From: Hydrogenophaga sp. | Lineage (GTDB): Bacteria; Pseudomonadota; Gammaproteobacteria; Burkholderiales; Burkholderiaceae_C | DNA: 64,000 bases | Assembly (NCBI GenBank): GCA_011391495.1 | Contig: JAABQK010000002.1 | Location: 62,001-126,000, forward strand | Direction of reading: 5' to 3' | Shown here: in pieces, positions 25,806 through 37,940 of the stretch | How positions within the stretch are numbered: position 1 is the first letter of the stretch | Layout: every line of letters begins with the position of its first letter | Made by a program: the position numbers and the translations under genes | The notes under the pieces: generated by a model | The model's input: only the letters and a program-made list of their open reading frames with translations | Databases searched by the model: none | Told to the model about the DNA's origin: nothing

Positions 25806-27239
25806 TCAGAGCCAGCGCTTGAGCAGACCCATCACCTGGTCGAACCGGGCGCCATAGGGCGGGTAAAACAGGCTGCCCATCGCGAACCGGGACTGCAACA
25901 GCACCGGCTTTTGCAACGTGAAGCGCAGGAATCCGGTTTCGCCGTGGTAGGCGCCCCAGCCGCTCTCGCCCACACCGCCAAACGGCAGGTTCTCATGGGC
26001 AATGTGCATGAGCGTGTCGTTCACCGTTACCCCGCCACTCACCGTCTGCTGCAACACGCGTTCGCGCGCAGCACTGTCGCTGCCGAACCAGTACAAGGCC
26101 AGCGGGCGAGGACCGGCATTGATGACACCAATGGCATCGTCCAGTCGATCGTAGGTCAACACGGGCAGGATGGGGCCGAAGATCTCCTCCTTCAGCAGCC
26201 GCAAGCCAGGCTGGGTGTTGAACACCAGCGTCGGGTTCATCTGGCGACCACTGGCCGCGATGGGCGCACCGGCCTGGACCTGGGGCACGATTTCCGCCAC
26301 CCGGGCACCCTGTGCCTGCGCTTCCGACAACATGGCCTGCAAGCGCGCATGGTGTCGGTCACTGAGGATGGCGGCGTAATCGGGATTCCCGGCGATGGTG
26401 GGAAACAGACGCGCCACGGCCCCCGCAAAAGCCTGTTCGAATTCAGCCTCGCGCCCGCTCGGCAGCAACAGGTAGTCGGGCGCAATACAGGTCTGACCGG
26501 CGTTGAGCAGCTTGCCGTGTGCGATCTTCAGCGCGGCACTGGCCAGGTCGCACGAAGGGTCGATGATGCAGGGCGACTTGCCGCCCAGCTCCAGCGTGGT
26601 GGGCGTGAGGTTGGCCGCCGCTGCCGCGGCCACCTTGCGGCCCACGGCGGTGGAACCCGTGAAGAACAGGTGGTCAAACGGCAGGCTGGCGAAATCGTGA
26701 GCCACGTCCGCCCCGCCCTGCACCACGCAGAGCTCGTCTGCCGCAAAGGCCTGGTGCAGCAGCGTGGCGAGAAGGGCCGAGGTGTGGGGCGTGAGTTCGC
26801 TGGGCTTGAGCATCACGCGGTTGCCTGCGGCCAGCGCGGTGGCCGCGGGGCCCAGGGTGAGCTGCAGCGGATAGTTCCAGGGGCCGATGATGCCCACCAC
26901 GCCCAGCGGCTGACGCTGGATGTGCGCACGGGCCGGCTGCAGGTAGATTGGCGTGGCCACACGCTGAGGCCGCGTCCAGGCAGCCAGGTGTTTTTTCAGA
27001 TCGCTGAGCAAGGCCCGCAGCACGAAAAAATCGGCCACTTCGGTGAGCTGGCGGGAGCGCACACCAAAGTCGGCCTGCACCGCATCGGCCAGTTCCGTCC
27101 CATGGGCATCGATGAGCGCCCGCATTCGCCGCAAGCGGTCGTGTCGCAGCGTCAGCGGCACCTCGATCTGTGCGCGGCTGGCATGGAACTGCGCATCAAA
27201 CAGCGCGCGCAGGGGAAGGTCGGGTGGGGCTTGTGTCAT
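25806..27239 (-). CDS. Aldehyde dehydrogenase, coniferyl-aldehyde-dehydrogenase-like
   Basis: 477 residues. NAD(P)-dependent ALDH with Asn122 (GPWNYP), Lys145 (LKPSE), catalytic Glu217 (LELGGKSP) and nucleophile Cys251 (NAGQTCIAPDY). The short N-terminus and the C-terminal PPYGARFDQVMGLLKRWL resemble the CalB/class 3 group (coniferyl or long-chain aldehydes), in which the C-terminus can associate with membranes. The true substrate is uncertain. Confidence 0.87.
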   Translation of the reverse strand: MTQAPPDLPLRALFDAQFHASRAQIEVPLTLRHDRLRRMRALIDAHGTELADAVQADFGVRSRQLTEVADFFVLRALLSDLKKHLAAWTRPQRVATPIYLQPARAHIQRQPLGVVGIIGPWNYPLQLTLGPAATALAAGNRVMLKPSELTPHTSALLATLLHQAFAADELCVVQGGADVAHDFASLPFDHLFFTGSTAVGRKVAAAAAANLTPTTLELGGKSPCIIDPSCDLASAALKIAHGKLLNAGQTCIAPDYLLLPSGREAEFEQAFAGAVARLFPTIAGNPDYAAILSDRHHARLQAMLSEAQAQGARVAEIVPQVQAGAPIAASGRQMNPTLVFNTQPGLRLLKEEIFGPILPVLTYDRLDDAIGVINAGPRPLALYWFGSDSAARERVLQQTVSGGVTVNDTLMHIAHENLPFGGVGESGWGAYHGETGFLRFTLQKPVLLQSRFAMGSLFYPPYGARFDQVMGLLKRWL

Positions 27240-27331
27240 GCGTCAAATGATAGGCCTCTACCCGCCAGGACGGGTAGAGGCCTGCATCCAGTCAGCGCAC
27301 GGTCGCTCCAACGATCCGCACGAACGGGGGG

Positions 27332-29950
<2,619 letters not shown>

Positions 29951-29982
29951 GGATAAACGCTCCTGAAGTTCTGAATTGCGCA

Positions 29983-30014
29983 GTAGGTGGCACTGCTCCT
30001 TTCATTTTCAAGGG
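29983..30014 (-). promoter_or_regulatory. Putative sigma32 heat-shock promoter of clpB
   Basis: On the minus strand CGCCCTTGAA (with CCCTTGAA at 30014-30007) matches the sigma32 -35 consensus, and CCACCTAC (29990-29983) lies 16 bases downstream as a partial match to the C-rich -10. The site is about 35-65 bases before the clpB ATG, which is a classic heat-shock target. Confidence 0.5.
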
Positions 30015-30145
30015 CGGCTTGCGACACGCCCCTACCAAAGCGCCACTCGATTGATCCAGATCAGCATCTGACAGGGGGCGCCTCGTTCATGGCCAATGCA
30101 AGTGCGGCAAGGCCGTCACAGCCAGCCAGGGTCGAAACGGCAGCG

Positions 30146-30943
30146 TCAGGCCGACGCCTCCTGACGCCCCGTCGGCAAGCGCCAGTAGGCGTAGGTCCAG
30201 GCGGTGCTGAACCCTGCGCGCCGGTACAGCGCCAGCGCCGGCGCGTTGTCGGCCACCACCTGCAGGAACACGCGCTCGATGCCGCGCCGCAGCGCCTCCA
30301 GCGCCATGGTGTGCAACAGGCGTGCAGCCAGGCCCTGTCCCCGATGGGAGACTGCGGTGCGCATGCCGTGCACACCGAGCCAGCCAGCACCGAAGGCGGC
30401 GGCTCCGCAGGCCACGGTCTGGCCGTTTTCGCACACGCTGGCGTAGAGCGTGCTGCGGGCACGGGCCAAGGACCGCGCGCGGCTCGCACCCTCCAGCGGG
30501 TCGAACCCCTCACCCATGAACATGGCCATCCAGCCTGTATCAGCACTGTGGTTGAGTTCCGCCGCGGGGCCGGGGTGCACGGCCAGCAGGTCTTGCACCT
30601 GGCCGACCTGGGTCAGGGTGGGCTGGTCACGGACATACCCCTGGGTGCGCAATGCATCGTGCAGCGCTTCGAAGGCTGGCCCGTCGGGCAGGCGAAACGC
30701 GGGCACAAAGCCCCGGGCACGGTAGCGTGCGGTGATCGCATCCAGTACCGATGGGTCAGCGCCTGCATGGCACAGGGGCACGGCACTGCGGGCGCGGCCG
30801 ATGCTGCCGCCATCCATGGGCAGCAACCAGCCGGGCAAGGTGTCGATCCATTCCGGCGCCACCGCGTCCAGCGTGGCACGCTCGATGGCTTCGATGTCCG
30901 TTGCGGACAGGTCGGGGAAAGGTTGGCGCGGTCGGATCGACAT
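30146..30943 (-). CDS. GNAT-family N-acetyltransferase
   Basis: 265 residues from the ATG at 30943 (MSIRPRQPFPDLS); a start at 30985 would add 14 residues, and neither has a strong ribosome site. The C-terminal half has the acetyl-CoA loop in SHRGQGLAARLLHTM and the later VVADNAPALALYRRAGF helix-strand pattern of GNAT enzymes. The N-terminal half is a degenerate second GNAT-like fold. Substrate unknown. It closely follows moaE and may be the last gene of that transcription unit. Confidence 0.82.
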   Translation of the reverse strand: MSIRPRQPFPDLSATDIEAIERATLDAVAPEWIDTLPGWLLPMDGGSIGRARSAVPLCHAGADPSVLDAITARYRARGFVPAFRLPDGPAFEALHDALRTQGYVRDQPTLTQVGQVQDLLAVHPGPAAELNHSADTGWMAMFMGEGFDPLEGASRARSLARARSTLYASVCENGQTVACGAAAFGAGWLGVHGMRTAVSHRGQGLAARLLHTMALEALRRGIERVFLQVVADNAPALALYRRAGFSTAWTYAYWRLPTGRQEASA

Positions 30944-30991
30944 GTCGGGGTCCGGGCCGCTTCGTGGGCGGCACATCCGGAACATCAGCGT

Positions 30992-31465
30992 TCAGGCGTT
31001 GCGGCTCTGGATGCCCCATTTGGCGAGCGCAGCGTCGTCGCTCACGCGCGCATCCACCCAGCGTGCCCCCTCTGGCGTCTGTTCTTTCTTCCAGAATGGC
31101 GCCTGGGTCTTGAGGTAGTCCATGAGGAACTCGCAGGCCTGGAAGCTCTCCCCGCGGTGCGCCGAACTCACCGCCACCAGCACGATCTGGTCCAGCGGCT
31201 GCAGCAGGCCCACCCGGTGGATCACACGCGCCGCACAGATGTCAAAGCGCTTCAGCGCCTCGTCGATCATGGCCTCAATGGCTTTCTCGGTCATGCCCGG
31301 GTAGTGCTCCAGCTCCATGGTGGAGATGCTCTGGCCATCGTTGCGGTCGCGCACCGTGCCAATGAAGCTACACACCGCGCCGACGCGTTTGTCCTGCTCG
31401 CGCAGGCGGGCCACCTCGCTCGAAAGATCGAAGTCTTCGGTCTGAATACTGACGCGGGGGTTCAT
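30992..31465 (-). CDS. moaE: Molybdopterin synthase catalytic subunit MoaE
   Basis: 157 residues. Family hallmarks: GAVCSFIGTVRD near the N-terminus, ELEHYPGM, RVIHRVG, SSAHRGESFQAC, and the active-site segment APFWKKE with catalytic lysines. With MoaD it converts cyclic pyranopterin monophosphate to molybdopterin. It directly follows moaD (2-base gap) in the thrC-mobB-moeA-moaD-moaE run. Confidence 0.96.
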   Translation of the reverse strand: MNPRVSIQTEDFDLSSEVARLREQDKRVGAVCSFIGTVRDRNDGQSISTMELEHYPGMTEKAIEAMIDEALKRFDICAARVIHRVGLLQPLDQIVLVAVSSAHRGESFQACEFLMDYLKTQAPFWKKEQTPEGARWVDARVSDDAALAKWGIQSRNA

Positions 31466-31467
31466 CG

Positions 31468-31719
31468 TCAGCCTCCAGTGACTGGAGGAAAAAATCCGAT
31501 CTCCGCACCCTCGGTCAGTGCCGCGGTCTCGTCGCTCATGGTCTGGTTCAATGCCACCCGCACGGCCTTGCCGCGCGCCAGCGCCTCGGCGTGTGCGCCG
31601 CTCCGGCCGATGAGTTCATCGCGCAGAGCGGCCAAGGTCGTGGCTGAGGTTTCCAGCGTTTCGCTGCCCGAGCCGATGGCTTCGCGGATGGAAGCAAAAT
31701 AACGCAGTTGGACTTTCAT
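31468..31719 (-). CDS. moaD: Molybdopterin synthase sulfur-carrier subunit MoaD
   Basis: 83 residues with a ubiquitin-like fold and the C-terminal Gly-Gly (PPVTGG) that is thiocarboxylated to carry sulfur. It starts inside the end of moeA (ATGA overlap at 31716-31719), which implies translational coupling. Confidence 0.95.
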   Translation of the reverse strand: MKVQLRYFASIREAIGSGSETLETSATTLAALRDELIGRSGAHAEALARGKAVRVALNQTMSDETAALTEGAEIGFFPPVTGG

Positions 31720-33011
31720 GCGAGCAGGTCTGCAAAGGAGAGGTAGGGCACCAGGTCACCACGCACGATGGTGGTGCCGGCCGCGTTGTCCACCAGGCCG
31801 TCACCCCAGGTGGCCGAGGTCAGCACGCCGGAGCTCTGGTTGGGAAACAGGTCCAGCCCACCGTCCGCGTTGCGCCGCACGCGCAGGAATTCGCGACGCT
31901 TGTCAGCGCGCGGCAGATCGAAGTGGGCCGTCAGCATGACCGGCTGGGGTGCGGGCAGGTCAGCCCCCTGCAAGCGCAGCAGGAAGGGCCGCACCAGCAG
32001 CAGGAAGGTAACGAAGCTGGACACCGGATTGCCCGGCAGCCCGATGAAATGGCAAGTCCGGGATGCGTCGGGACCGGCCCCCGCGTCGCGCCGAACCGTG
32101 CCATACGCGAATGGTTTTCCGGGCTTCATGGCGATCTGCCACAGGTCGAGGCTGCCGAGTTGCTGCACGGCGGGCTTGATGTGGTCTTCCTCGCCCACCG
32201 AAACACCGCCGCTGGTGAGGATCAGGTCGTGGTGATCGGCTGCGGACTTGAGCGCGGCCAGTGTCAGATCGCGCCGGTCGGGCACGATGCCCAGGTCGCT
32301 CACCTCGCAGCCCAGGCGCTGCAACAGCGCGCGCAGGAAGAACCGGTTGGAGTTGTAAATGGCACCGGGCTTCATGTCCTGCGGAGCCACCTCGCCAGGC
32401 ATCACCAGTTCGTCACCGGTGGAAAACAGGGCCACGCGCGGGCGCGCCATCACCGGCAGGTGGGCCAGTCCGAGGCTGGCGGCCAGCCCCAGGCTGGCCG
32501 GTGACAGGCGGGTGCCACGCGCCAGCACCACGGCGCCACGCGTCACGTCCTCTCCCGCGCGGCGCACCCACTGGCCAGGGACGGGGATGGCATCGACGTG
32601 CACAGCGTGCACGTCGCCGCCCACCTCGCGCGTGTCCTCCTGCATCACCACCGCGTCGGCTCCGGGTGGCATGGGCGCGCCGGTGAAAATGCGGGCACAC
32701 GTACCCGGCTCCAAAGGATCGGCCGCGTGACCGGCCGCAATGCGCTGCGACACCGGGAGCACCACACGCGCCTCGATCACGTCGGTGCAGCGCACGGCGT
32801 ATCCGTCCATGGACGAGTTGTCCTGCGGCGGCACCTGCAACACAGACACCAGATCGGCCGACAGCACGCGGCGGTCGGCATCGAAGGTCGCCACAGTCTC
32901 CGACGCATTCAGCGGGACGGCCCGCCCCAGCAACTGGGTCAGCGCTGCGTCCAGCGCCATCAGGGGCGCGCGGACTGGTGCAGATAGGGGCTTGGATGGG
33001 GCGGTGGTCAT
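31716..33011 (-). CDS. moeA: Molybdopterin molybdenumtransferase MoeA
   Basis: 431 residues. Motifs: PPQDNSSMDGYAVR, RIFTGAPMPPGADAVV, and TSGGVSVGEEDH with PGKPFAYG in the MoCF-binding domain; LPGNPVSSFVTF follows. It inserts molybdate into adenylated molybdopterin. It lies between mobB and moaD in the same operon. Confidence 0.96.
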   Translation of the reverse strand: MTTAPSKPLSAPVRAPLMALDAALTQLLGRAVPLNASETVATFDADRRVLSADLVSVLQVPPQDNSSMDGYAVRCTDVIEARVVLPVSQRIAAGHAADPLEPGTCARIFTGAPMPPGADAVVMQEDTREVGGDVHAVHVDAIPVPGQWVRRAGEDVTRGAVVLARGTRLSPASLGLAASLGLAHLPVMARPRVALFSTGDELVMPGEVAPQDMKPGAIYNSNRFFLRALLQRLGCEVSDLGIVPDRRDLTLAALKSAADHHDLILTSGGVSVGEEDHIKPAVQQLGSLDLWQIAMKPGKPFAYGTVRRDAGAGPDASRTCHFIGLPGNPVSSFVTFLLLVRPFLLRLQGADLPAPQPVMLTAHFDLPRADKRREFLRVRRNADGGLDLFPNQSSGVLTSATWGDGLVDNAAGTTIVRGDLVPYLSFADLLA

Positions 33012-33069
33012 GACGCAGACGGTAGAAAGCTGACTCAGGGCAACGCAGTGAGGAAAAGCCGGTCAGGGC

Positions 33070-33603
33070 TTAGGCATAAGCCTCAGGGTTGTACTCAAAA
33101 CGGACTTCATTGTCGACCAGCCATGCGGCAAGCGCATCGGCGTTGTTCAAATCCAGCACCGGCCGCAAGGTGGCTTCGGGCAACTGGTCAGGGCTGTCGG
33201 TGGCGATGGCCACCACAAAGGGGTCATCCGGGTAACGCGCTGGCCGGCCGCTGGCATGGCGCCAGACCTCCACCTTAGGCAGATCGCTGTCCTTGAAGCC
33301 TTCGACCAGCACCCAGTCCACCCCCGCGTAGAGCTCGGCGATCGCCTGATGAACCGAGACTTCAAAGGCCTGCTCGAACTCCCGCATCAGGACCAGGCGG
33401 TGGGGTGAGGCGGCCACCACCTCAAAGGCACCCGCTTCCCGGTGGCGCCAGGTGTCCTTTCCGGGGTGGTCGATATCGAAATGGTGGTGTGCGTGCTTCA
33501 CCACCGACACCCGTTTTCCCCTGAGCTTGAGTGCCGGGATGAGTTGTTCCACCAGGGTGGTCTTGCCCGATCCCGAGAAGCCTGCGAAGCCGACGACCTT
33601 CAT
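33070..33603 (-). CDS. mobB: Molybdopterin-guanine dinucleotide biosynthesis protein MobB
   Basis: 177 residues from the ATG at 33603, which overlaps the thrC stop as ATGA. P-loop GFSGSGKTTL near the N-terminus, followed by KHAHHHFDIDHPGKDTWRHREAGA, a well-conserved MobB segment. It binds GTP and supports MobA in making the guanine dinucleotide cofactor. mobA is not in the window. Confidence 0.93.
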   Translation of the reverse strand: MKVVGFAGFSGSGKTTLVEQLIPALKLRGKRVSVVKHAHHHFDIDHPGKDTWRHREAGAFEVVAASPHRLVLMREFEQAFEVSVHQAIAELYAGVDWVLVEGFKDSDLPKVEVWRHASGRPARYPDDPFVVAIATDSPDQLPEATLRPVLDLNNADALAAWLVDNEVRFEYNPEAYA

Positions 33604-35042
33604 GCGCGAGGGCAATGATCTGCGATGTAGGCCTGCACCGCGGCGGTGTCGGCCGGCATGACGAGCACCCGCTTGGGCAAGGACTCCATGCCCTCAAATT
33701 TCGCGGGGCGCTCAGGTTCGCGTCCCAGGGCCTCGACGATGGTTTCGGCGAACTTGATGGGCAGCGCCGTCTCCAGCACGATCATCGGAAGCTCCGGGTT
33801 GTGGTGTTCCCGAGCCACCTTCACGCCGTCGGCGGTGTGGGTGTCGATCATCACGCCGAAGCGCGCGAAGGTATCCCGGATCGTGGCCAGACGGTCGGCG
33901 TGTGTGCTCTTGCCGCTGACGAAACCATAGTGGCTCGCCGCCTCGGCGAACACCGGGTCGCTGCCCAGATCGAACCGGCCTTCGCGGTACAGGGTTTCGC
34001 CAAACAGGGCCTTGACCCGGGCGCCGTCACGACCGACCAGATCGAACACGAAGCGCTCGAAGTTGCTCGCCTTGGAGATGTCCATCGAGGGGCTGGAGGT
34101 CTCGTGCGTATCGGCACTGGCGCGCACGCGGTAGACGCCGGTGCGGAAGAACTCGTCCAGCACATCGTTTTCGTTGGTGGCCACGACCAGCTGTGCGATC
34201 GGAAGCCCCATCTGGCGAGCCACATGGCCGGCGCAGACATTGCCGAAATTTCCACTGGGCACCGCGAAGCTCACCTTTTGCGTGTCGCTCGCGGTCGCCT
34301 GAAAATAGCCCGCGAAGTAGTAAACGACCTGCGCGAGCAGGCGCGCCCAGTTGATCGAGTTGACCGTTCCGATCTTGTAGTTGCGCTTGAATTCCAGATC
34401 GTTGCTGACGTTCTTGACGATGTCCTGGCAGTCATCGAACACGCCTTCAATGGCGATGTTGTGGATGTTGTCATCCATCAGGCTGAACATCTGCGCCTGC
34501 TGGAACGGGCTCATGCGGCCGTGCGGGCTGAGCATGAAGACGCGCACGCCTTTCTTGCCGCGCATGGCGTATTCGGCCGCGCTGCCGGTGTCGCCAGACG
34601 TCGCGCCCAGGATGTTGAGCTCTTCACCACGGCGCGCCAGTTGGTATTCGAACAGGTTGCCAAGCAACTGCATGGCCATGTCCTTGAAGGCCAGCGTTGG
34701 GCCGTTGGACAAGGCCTCCAGGTAAAACCCGTCTTCCAGTTGCTTGAGCGGCACGATCTGCGGCGTACCGTACACCGTCTCCGTGTAGGTCTTGTCGCAG
34801 ATCGACTTCAGGTCGGCAGCGGGAATGTCGTCAACGTAGAGCGACAGGATTTCGAACGCCAGCGCAGCGTAACCTCCGGGCGCTCCGCCGTTGAACACGG
34901 TGCGCCAGCGCTCCAGCGTCGCCGGCTCCACTTGGGGGTAGCGCTCGGGCAGATACAGGCCACCATCGGGCGCCAGGCCTTCCAGCAGGATCTCGCAGAA
35001 GTGTTTGCGGTCCGGGTGGCCGCGGGTGGACAGATACAGCAT
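33600..35042 (-). CDS. thrC: Threonine synthase
   Basis: 480 residues, the long bacterial/fungal type. PLP-enzyme features: SNGPTLAFKDMAMQLLG contains the Schiff-base lysine, followed by LGATSGDTGSAAEYAM and later FAVPSGNFGN. It converts O-phosphohomoserine to threonine. It follows hom by 131 bases (holding a repeat) and overlaps mobB, a coupling of amino acid and cofactor genes. Confidence 0.96.
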   Translation of the reverse strand: MLYLSTRGHPDRKHFCEILLEGLAPDGGLYLPERYPQVEPATLERWRTVFNGGAPGGYAALAFEILSLYVDDIPAADLKSICDKTYTETVYGTPQIVPLKQLEDGFYLEALSNGPTLAFKDMAMQLLGNLFEYQLARRGEELNILGATSGDTGSAAEYAMRGKKGVRVFMLSPHGRMSPFQQAQMFSLMDDNIHNIAIEGVFDDCQDIVKNVSNDLEFKRNYKIGTVNSINWARLLAQVVYYFAGYFQATASDTQKVSFAVPSGNFGNVCAGHVARQMGLPIAQLVVATNENDVLDEFFRTGVYRVRASADTHETSSPSMDISKASNFERFVFDLVGRDGARVKALFGETLYREGRFDLGSDPVFAEAASHYGFVSGKSTHADRLATIRDTFARFGVMIDTHTADGVKVAREHHNPELPMIVLETALPIKFAETIVEALGREPERPAKFEGMESLPKRVLVMPADTAAVQAYIADHCPRA

Positions 35043-35094
35043 GTCAGTGTTCCAGACTCATCAGACGAAACGCACCGCCAGAAGGGGCGCCCTC

Positions 35095-35172
35095 CTGAAA
35101 TACCTCGGAACCGGCTTCGCCGGGCCACAGGCATTGCCCCCTGGGGGCTGGCGCCGCAAGCGACGCGGGGGA
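35095..35172. repeat. Palindrome-rich REP-like intergenic element
   Basis: The hom-thrC gap holds nested inverted repeats: CCGGCTTCGCCGG (35110-35122) and CCCCCTGGGGG (35139-35149), then a GC-rich tail GACGCGGGGGAG. A similar shorter string (CGGCGCGGGGGAGT) follows the DUF294 gene near 49676. This looks like an interspersed repeat of the genome; it would need a genome-wide count to confirm. Confidence 0.45.
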
Positions 35173-35173
35173 G

Positions 35174-36508
35174 TTAGTTCAATTCCTCTTTGCGGATACG
35201 CGTGATCGGCGCGAGCACAGAAGGCAACGCCTGCATGTGTGCGAGCACCTCGTTCATGGTGCCTTCCCGCGTGTCGTGCGTGAGGATGATGAGGTCGGTT
35301 GACGTCGCTCCTTCACCCCCCACCTCGTCGGCCTCGCGCTGCAGCACCGCATCGATGCTGATGCCGGCATTCGCCAGCAGGCCGGTCACCTGGGCCAGCA
35401 CGCCGGCTTCGTCGGCCACGCGCAGACGCAGGTAGTAGCTCGTGACCACCTCGCTCATGGACAGCACCGGCAGATCGCTCATGGCCTGGTCCAGGGTGTT
35501 GGGCTGGAAGGCCAGGTGCGGTACGCGGCTTTGCGGGTCCACCGTGTGCAGGCGAGTGATGTCCACGAGGTCGGCGATCACGGCACTGGCGGTGGGCTCG
35601 CTGCCTGCACCCTTGCCGTAGTACAGCGTGGTGCCCACAGCATCGCCCTGCACCACCACGGCGTTCATCGCGCCCTCCACGTTGGCAATCAGGCGCTTGG
35701 AAGGCACCAGACTGGGGTGCACGCGCAGCTCGATGCCCTTGGGCGTGCGCTTGGTGATCCCCAGCAACTTGATGCGGTAACCGAGCTGCTCGGCGTACCG
35801 GATGTCGGCTGCACCCAGCTGGGTGATGCCCTCGACATAGGCCTTGTCGAACTGCACCGGGATGCCGAAAGCGATCGCGCTCATCAGGGTGACCTTGTGC
35901 GCTGCGTCCACGCCTTCAATGTCGAAGGTCGGGTCAGCTTCGGCATAGCCCAGGCTCTGTGCTTCTTTAAGCACCACGTCGAAGTCCAGGCCCTTGTCGC
36001 GCATCTCGGACAGGATGAAGTTGGTCGTGCCGTTGATGATGCCGGCAATCCACTGGATACGGTTGGCGGTGAGTCCCTCGCGTAGCGCCTTGATGATGGG
36101 AATGCCGCCCGCCACAGCCGCTTCAAACGCCACCATCACGCCCTTGGCCGAGGCCGCGGCAAAGATCTCCGTGCCGTGCACCGCCAGCAGCGCCTTGTTG
36201 GCGGTGACCACGTGCTTGCCGGCCGCAATGGCCTCGAGCACCAGCGCCTTGGCAATGCCGTAGCCGCCAATGAGCTCGATCACGATGTCGATCTCGGGGT
36301 TGGCGATCACGGCGCGGGCGTCGTTCACCACCTTCACATCCGGGCCAACGATCGACTGGGCACGTGCCACATCCAGGTCAGCCACCATGGTGATTTCGAT
36401 GCCACGGCCGGCACGGCGCTTGATTTCTGCCTGGTTGCGCTGCAACACATTGAACGTGCCGCTACCCACGGTGCCAATGCCCAGCAGGCCTACTTGGATC
36501 GGTTTCAT
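35174..36508 (-). CDS. hom: Homoserine dehydrogenase
   Basis: 444 residues. N-terminal NAD(P)-binding GIGTVGSGTF, central catalytic segment with INGTTNFIL and GYAEADPTFDIEGVDAAHK, and a C-terminal ACT domain (about 360-435, TSYYLRLRVADEAGVLAQVTG) for feedback by threonine. It makes homoserine for threonine and methionine. Between alaA (47-base gap upstream) and thrC. Confidence 0.97.
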   Translation of the reverse strand: MKPIQVGLLGIGTVGSGTFNVLQRNQAEIKRRAGRGIEITMVADLDVARAQSIVGPDVKVVNDARAVIANPEIDIVIELIGGYGIAKALVLEAIAAGKHVVTANKALLAVHGTEIFAAASAKGVMVAFEAAVAGGIPIIKALREGLTANRIQWIAGIINGTTNFILSEMRDKGLDFDVVLKEAQSLGYAEADPTFDIEGVDAAHKVTLMSAIAFGIPVQFDKAYVEGITQLGAADIRYAEQLGYRIKLLGITKRTPKGIELRVHPSLVPSKRLIANVEGAMNAVVVQGDAVGTTLYYGKGAGSEPTASAVIADLVDITRLHTVDPQSRVPHLAFQPNTLDQAMSDLPVLSMSEVVTSYYLRLRVADEAGVLAQVTGLLANAGISIDAVLQREADEVGGEGATSTDLIILTHDTREGTMNEVLAHMQALPSVLAPITRIRKEELN

Positions 36509-36555
36509 GTCGAAATTCGCTTGCTAATAAAACAGAGTCGTTGATTCGAGGAGGA

Positions 36556-37782
36556 TCACGTCCCGTGGCGCTTGCGCCAGCCCTCGAAAAACTTGGCCAC
36601 GCGGCCGATGGCCTCGCGCAGGTCGTCTTCGTGGGGGAGAAAGACGATGCGGAAATGCTGGTTGTCGGGGTAGTTGAAACCCGAGCCCTGCACCAGCATC
36701 ACCCGTGTCTCCTGCAGCAGTTCCAGAAACAGTTGCTGGTCGTCCTCGATGGGGTACATCGTCGGGTCCAGGCGTGGAAACATGTAGAGCGCAGCGGTGG
36801 GCTTCACGCAAGTGACGCCCGGTATGGCGGTGATCAGCTCGTAGGCCAAGTCGCGCTGGCGGCGCAGCCGGCCGCCTTCGCACACCAGGTCGTTGATGCT
36901 CTGGTAACCGCCCAGCGCGGTCTGGATCGCCCACTGCCCCGGTACGTTGGCACACAGACGCATGTTCGAGAGCATGTTCAGGCCCTCGATGTAGTCCCTC
37001 GCGGGCTTCTTGTCGCCCGAGACCACCAGCCATCCCGCCCGGTAACCGCAGGATCGGTAGCTCTTGGAGAGCGAGTTGAAGGTCAGCGTCAGCACGTCTT
37101 CCGACAGACTGCCCAGCGCCGTGTGCTTCACGCCGTCATACAGCACCTTGTCGTACACCTCGTCGGCGAAAATCACCAGACCGTGCTCGCGTGCGATCTC
37201 GACGATGGACTTCAGCAACTCGTCCGAATACAGCGCACCGGTCGGGTTGTTCGGGTTGATGACCACAATGCCCTTGGTTGCGGGCGTGATCTTGCGGCGG
37301 ATGTCGGCCAGATCGGGCATCCAGCCGTTGGACTCGTCGCACATGTAGTGCACCGGCGTACCGCCGGAGAGGCTGACCGCAGCCGTCCACAGCGGGTAGT
37401 CGGGGGCCGGCAGCAGCAACTCGTCACCATCGTCGAGCAGCGCGTTGGTCGCCATGACGATCAGTTCGCTCGCGCCATTGCCCAGATAGATGTCATCCAG
37501 CGTCACGCCCTTGACGCCCTGCTTCTGCGTCTCATGCATCACCGCCTTGCGCGCGGCGAATATGCCCTTGCTGTCCGAATACCCGGCCGAGTTCGGCAGA
37601 TTCCGGATCATGTCCTGCTGGATTTCCTCGGGGGCGTCAAAACCGAACACCGCCAGGTTGCCGATGTTGAGCTTGATGATCTTGTGACCCTCTTCCTCCA
37701 TCTGGCGGGCGGCGTCCATGATGGGACCCCGGATGTCATAACAGACGTTGGCGAGCTTGGCGGATTTCTGGATGGTTTTCAA
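36556..37782 (-). CDS. alaA: Alanine/pyridoxal-phosphate aminotransferase AlaA-like
   Basis: 408 residues from a TTG at 37782 (LKTIQKSAKLANVCYDIRGP). GGGAGG lies 5 bases upstream and the length then equals the AlaA family; the frame runs on 46 codons to an ATG without similarity. Class I aminotransferase with NPNNPTGA, FADEVYDK and the PLP lysine in NSLSKSYRSCGYR. It transfers amino groups between glutamate and pyruvate; in Burkholderiales it is often encoded just upstream of hom. Probably heads the operon. Confidence 0.9.
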   Translation of the reverse strand: MKTIQKSAKLANVCYDIRGPIMDAARQMEEEGHKIIKLNIGNLAVFGFDAPEEIQQDMIRNLPNSAGYSDSKGIFAARKAVMHETQKQGVKGVTLDDIYLGNGASELIVMATNALLDDGDELLLPAPDYPLWTAAVSLSGGTPVHYMCDESNGWMPDLADIRRKITPATKGIVVINPNNPTGALYSDELLKSIVEIAREHGLVIFADEVYDKVLYDGVKHTALGSLSEDVLTLTFNSLSKSYRSCGYRAGWLVVSGDKKPARDYIEGLNMLSNMRLCANVPGQWAIQTALGGYQSINDLVCEGGRLRRQRDLAYELITAIPGVTCVKPTAALYMFPRLDPTMYPIEDDQQLFLELLQETRVMLVQGSGFNYPDNQHFRIVFLPHEDDLREAIGRVAKFFEGWRKRHGT

Positions 37783-37940
37783 ATTCCCTCCCGTCGGGAG
37801 CCGTGAACACACAAGGAAGCAGCAGACCCCGTGACCGGGCGCTATATTAGTGGCGGTCAGACGGGGAAAACCTGCGATTTGACCACAGTTCCACACCCGA
37901 TCTGTACCCAGCTGCCCCACTCCAGCACCCGGACTTTCCG

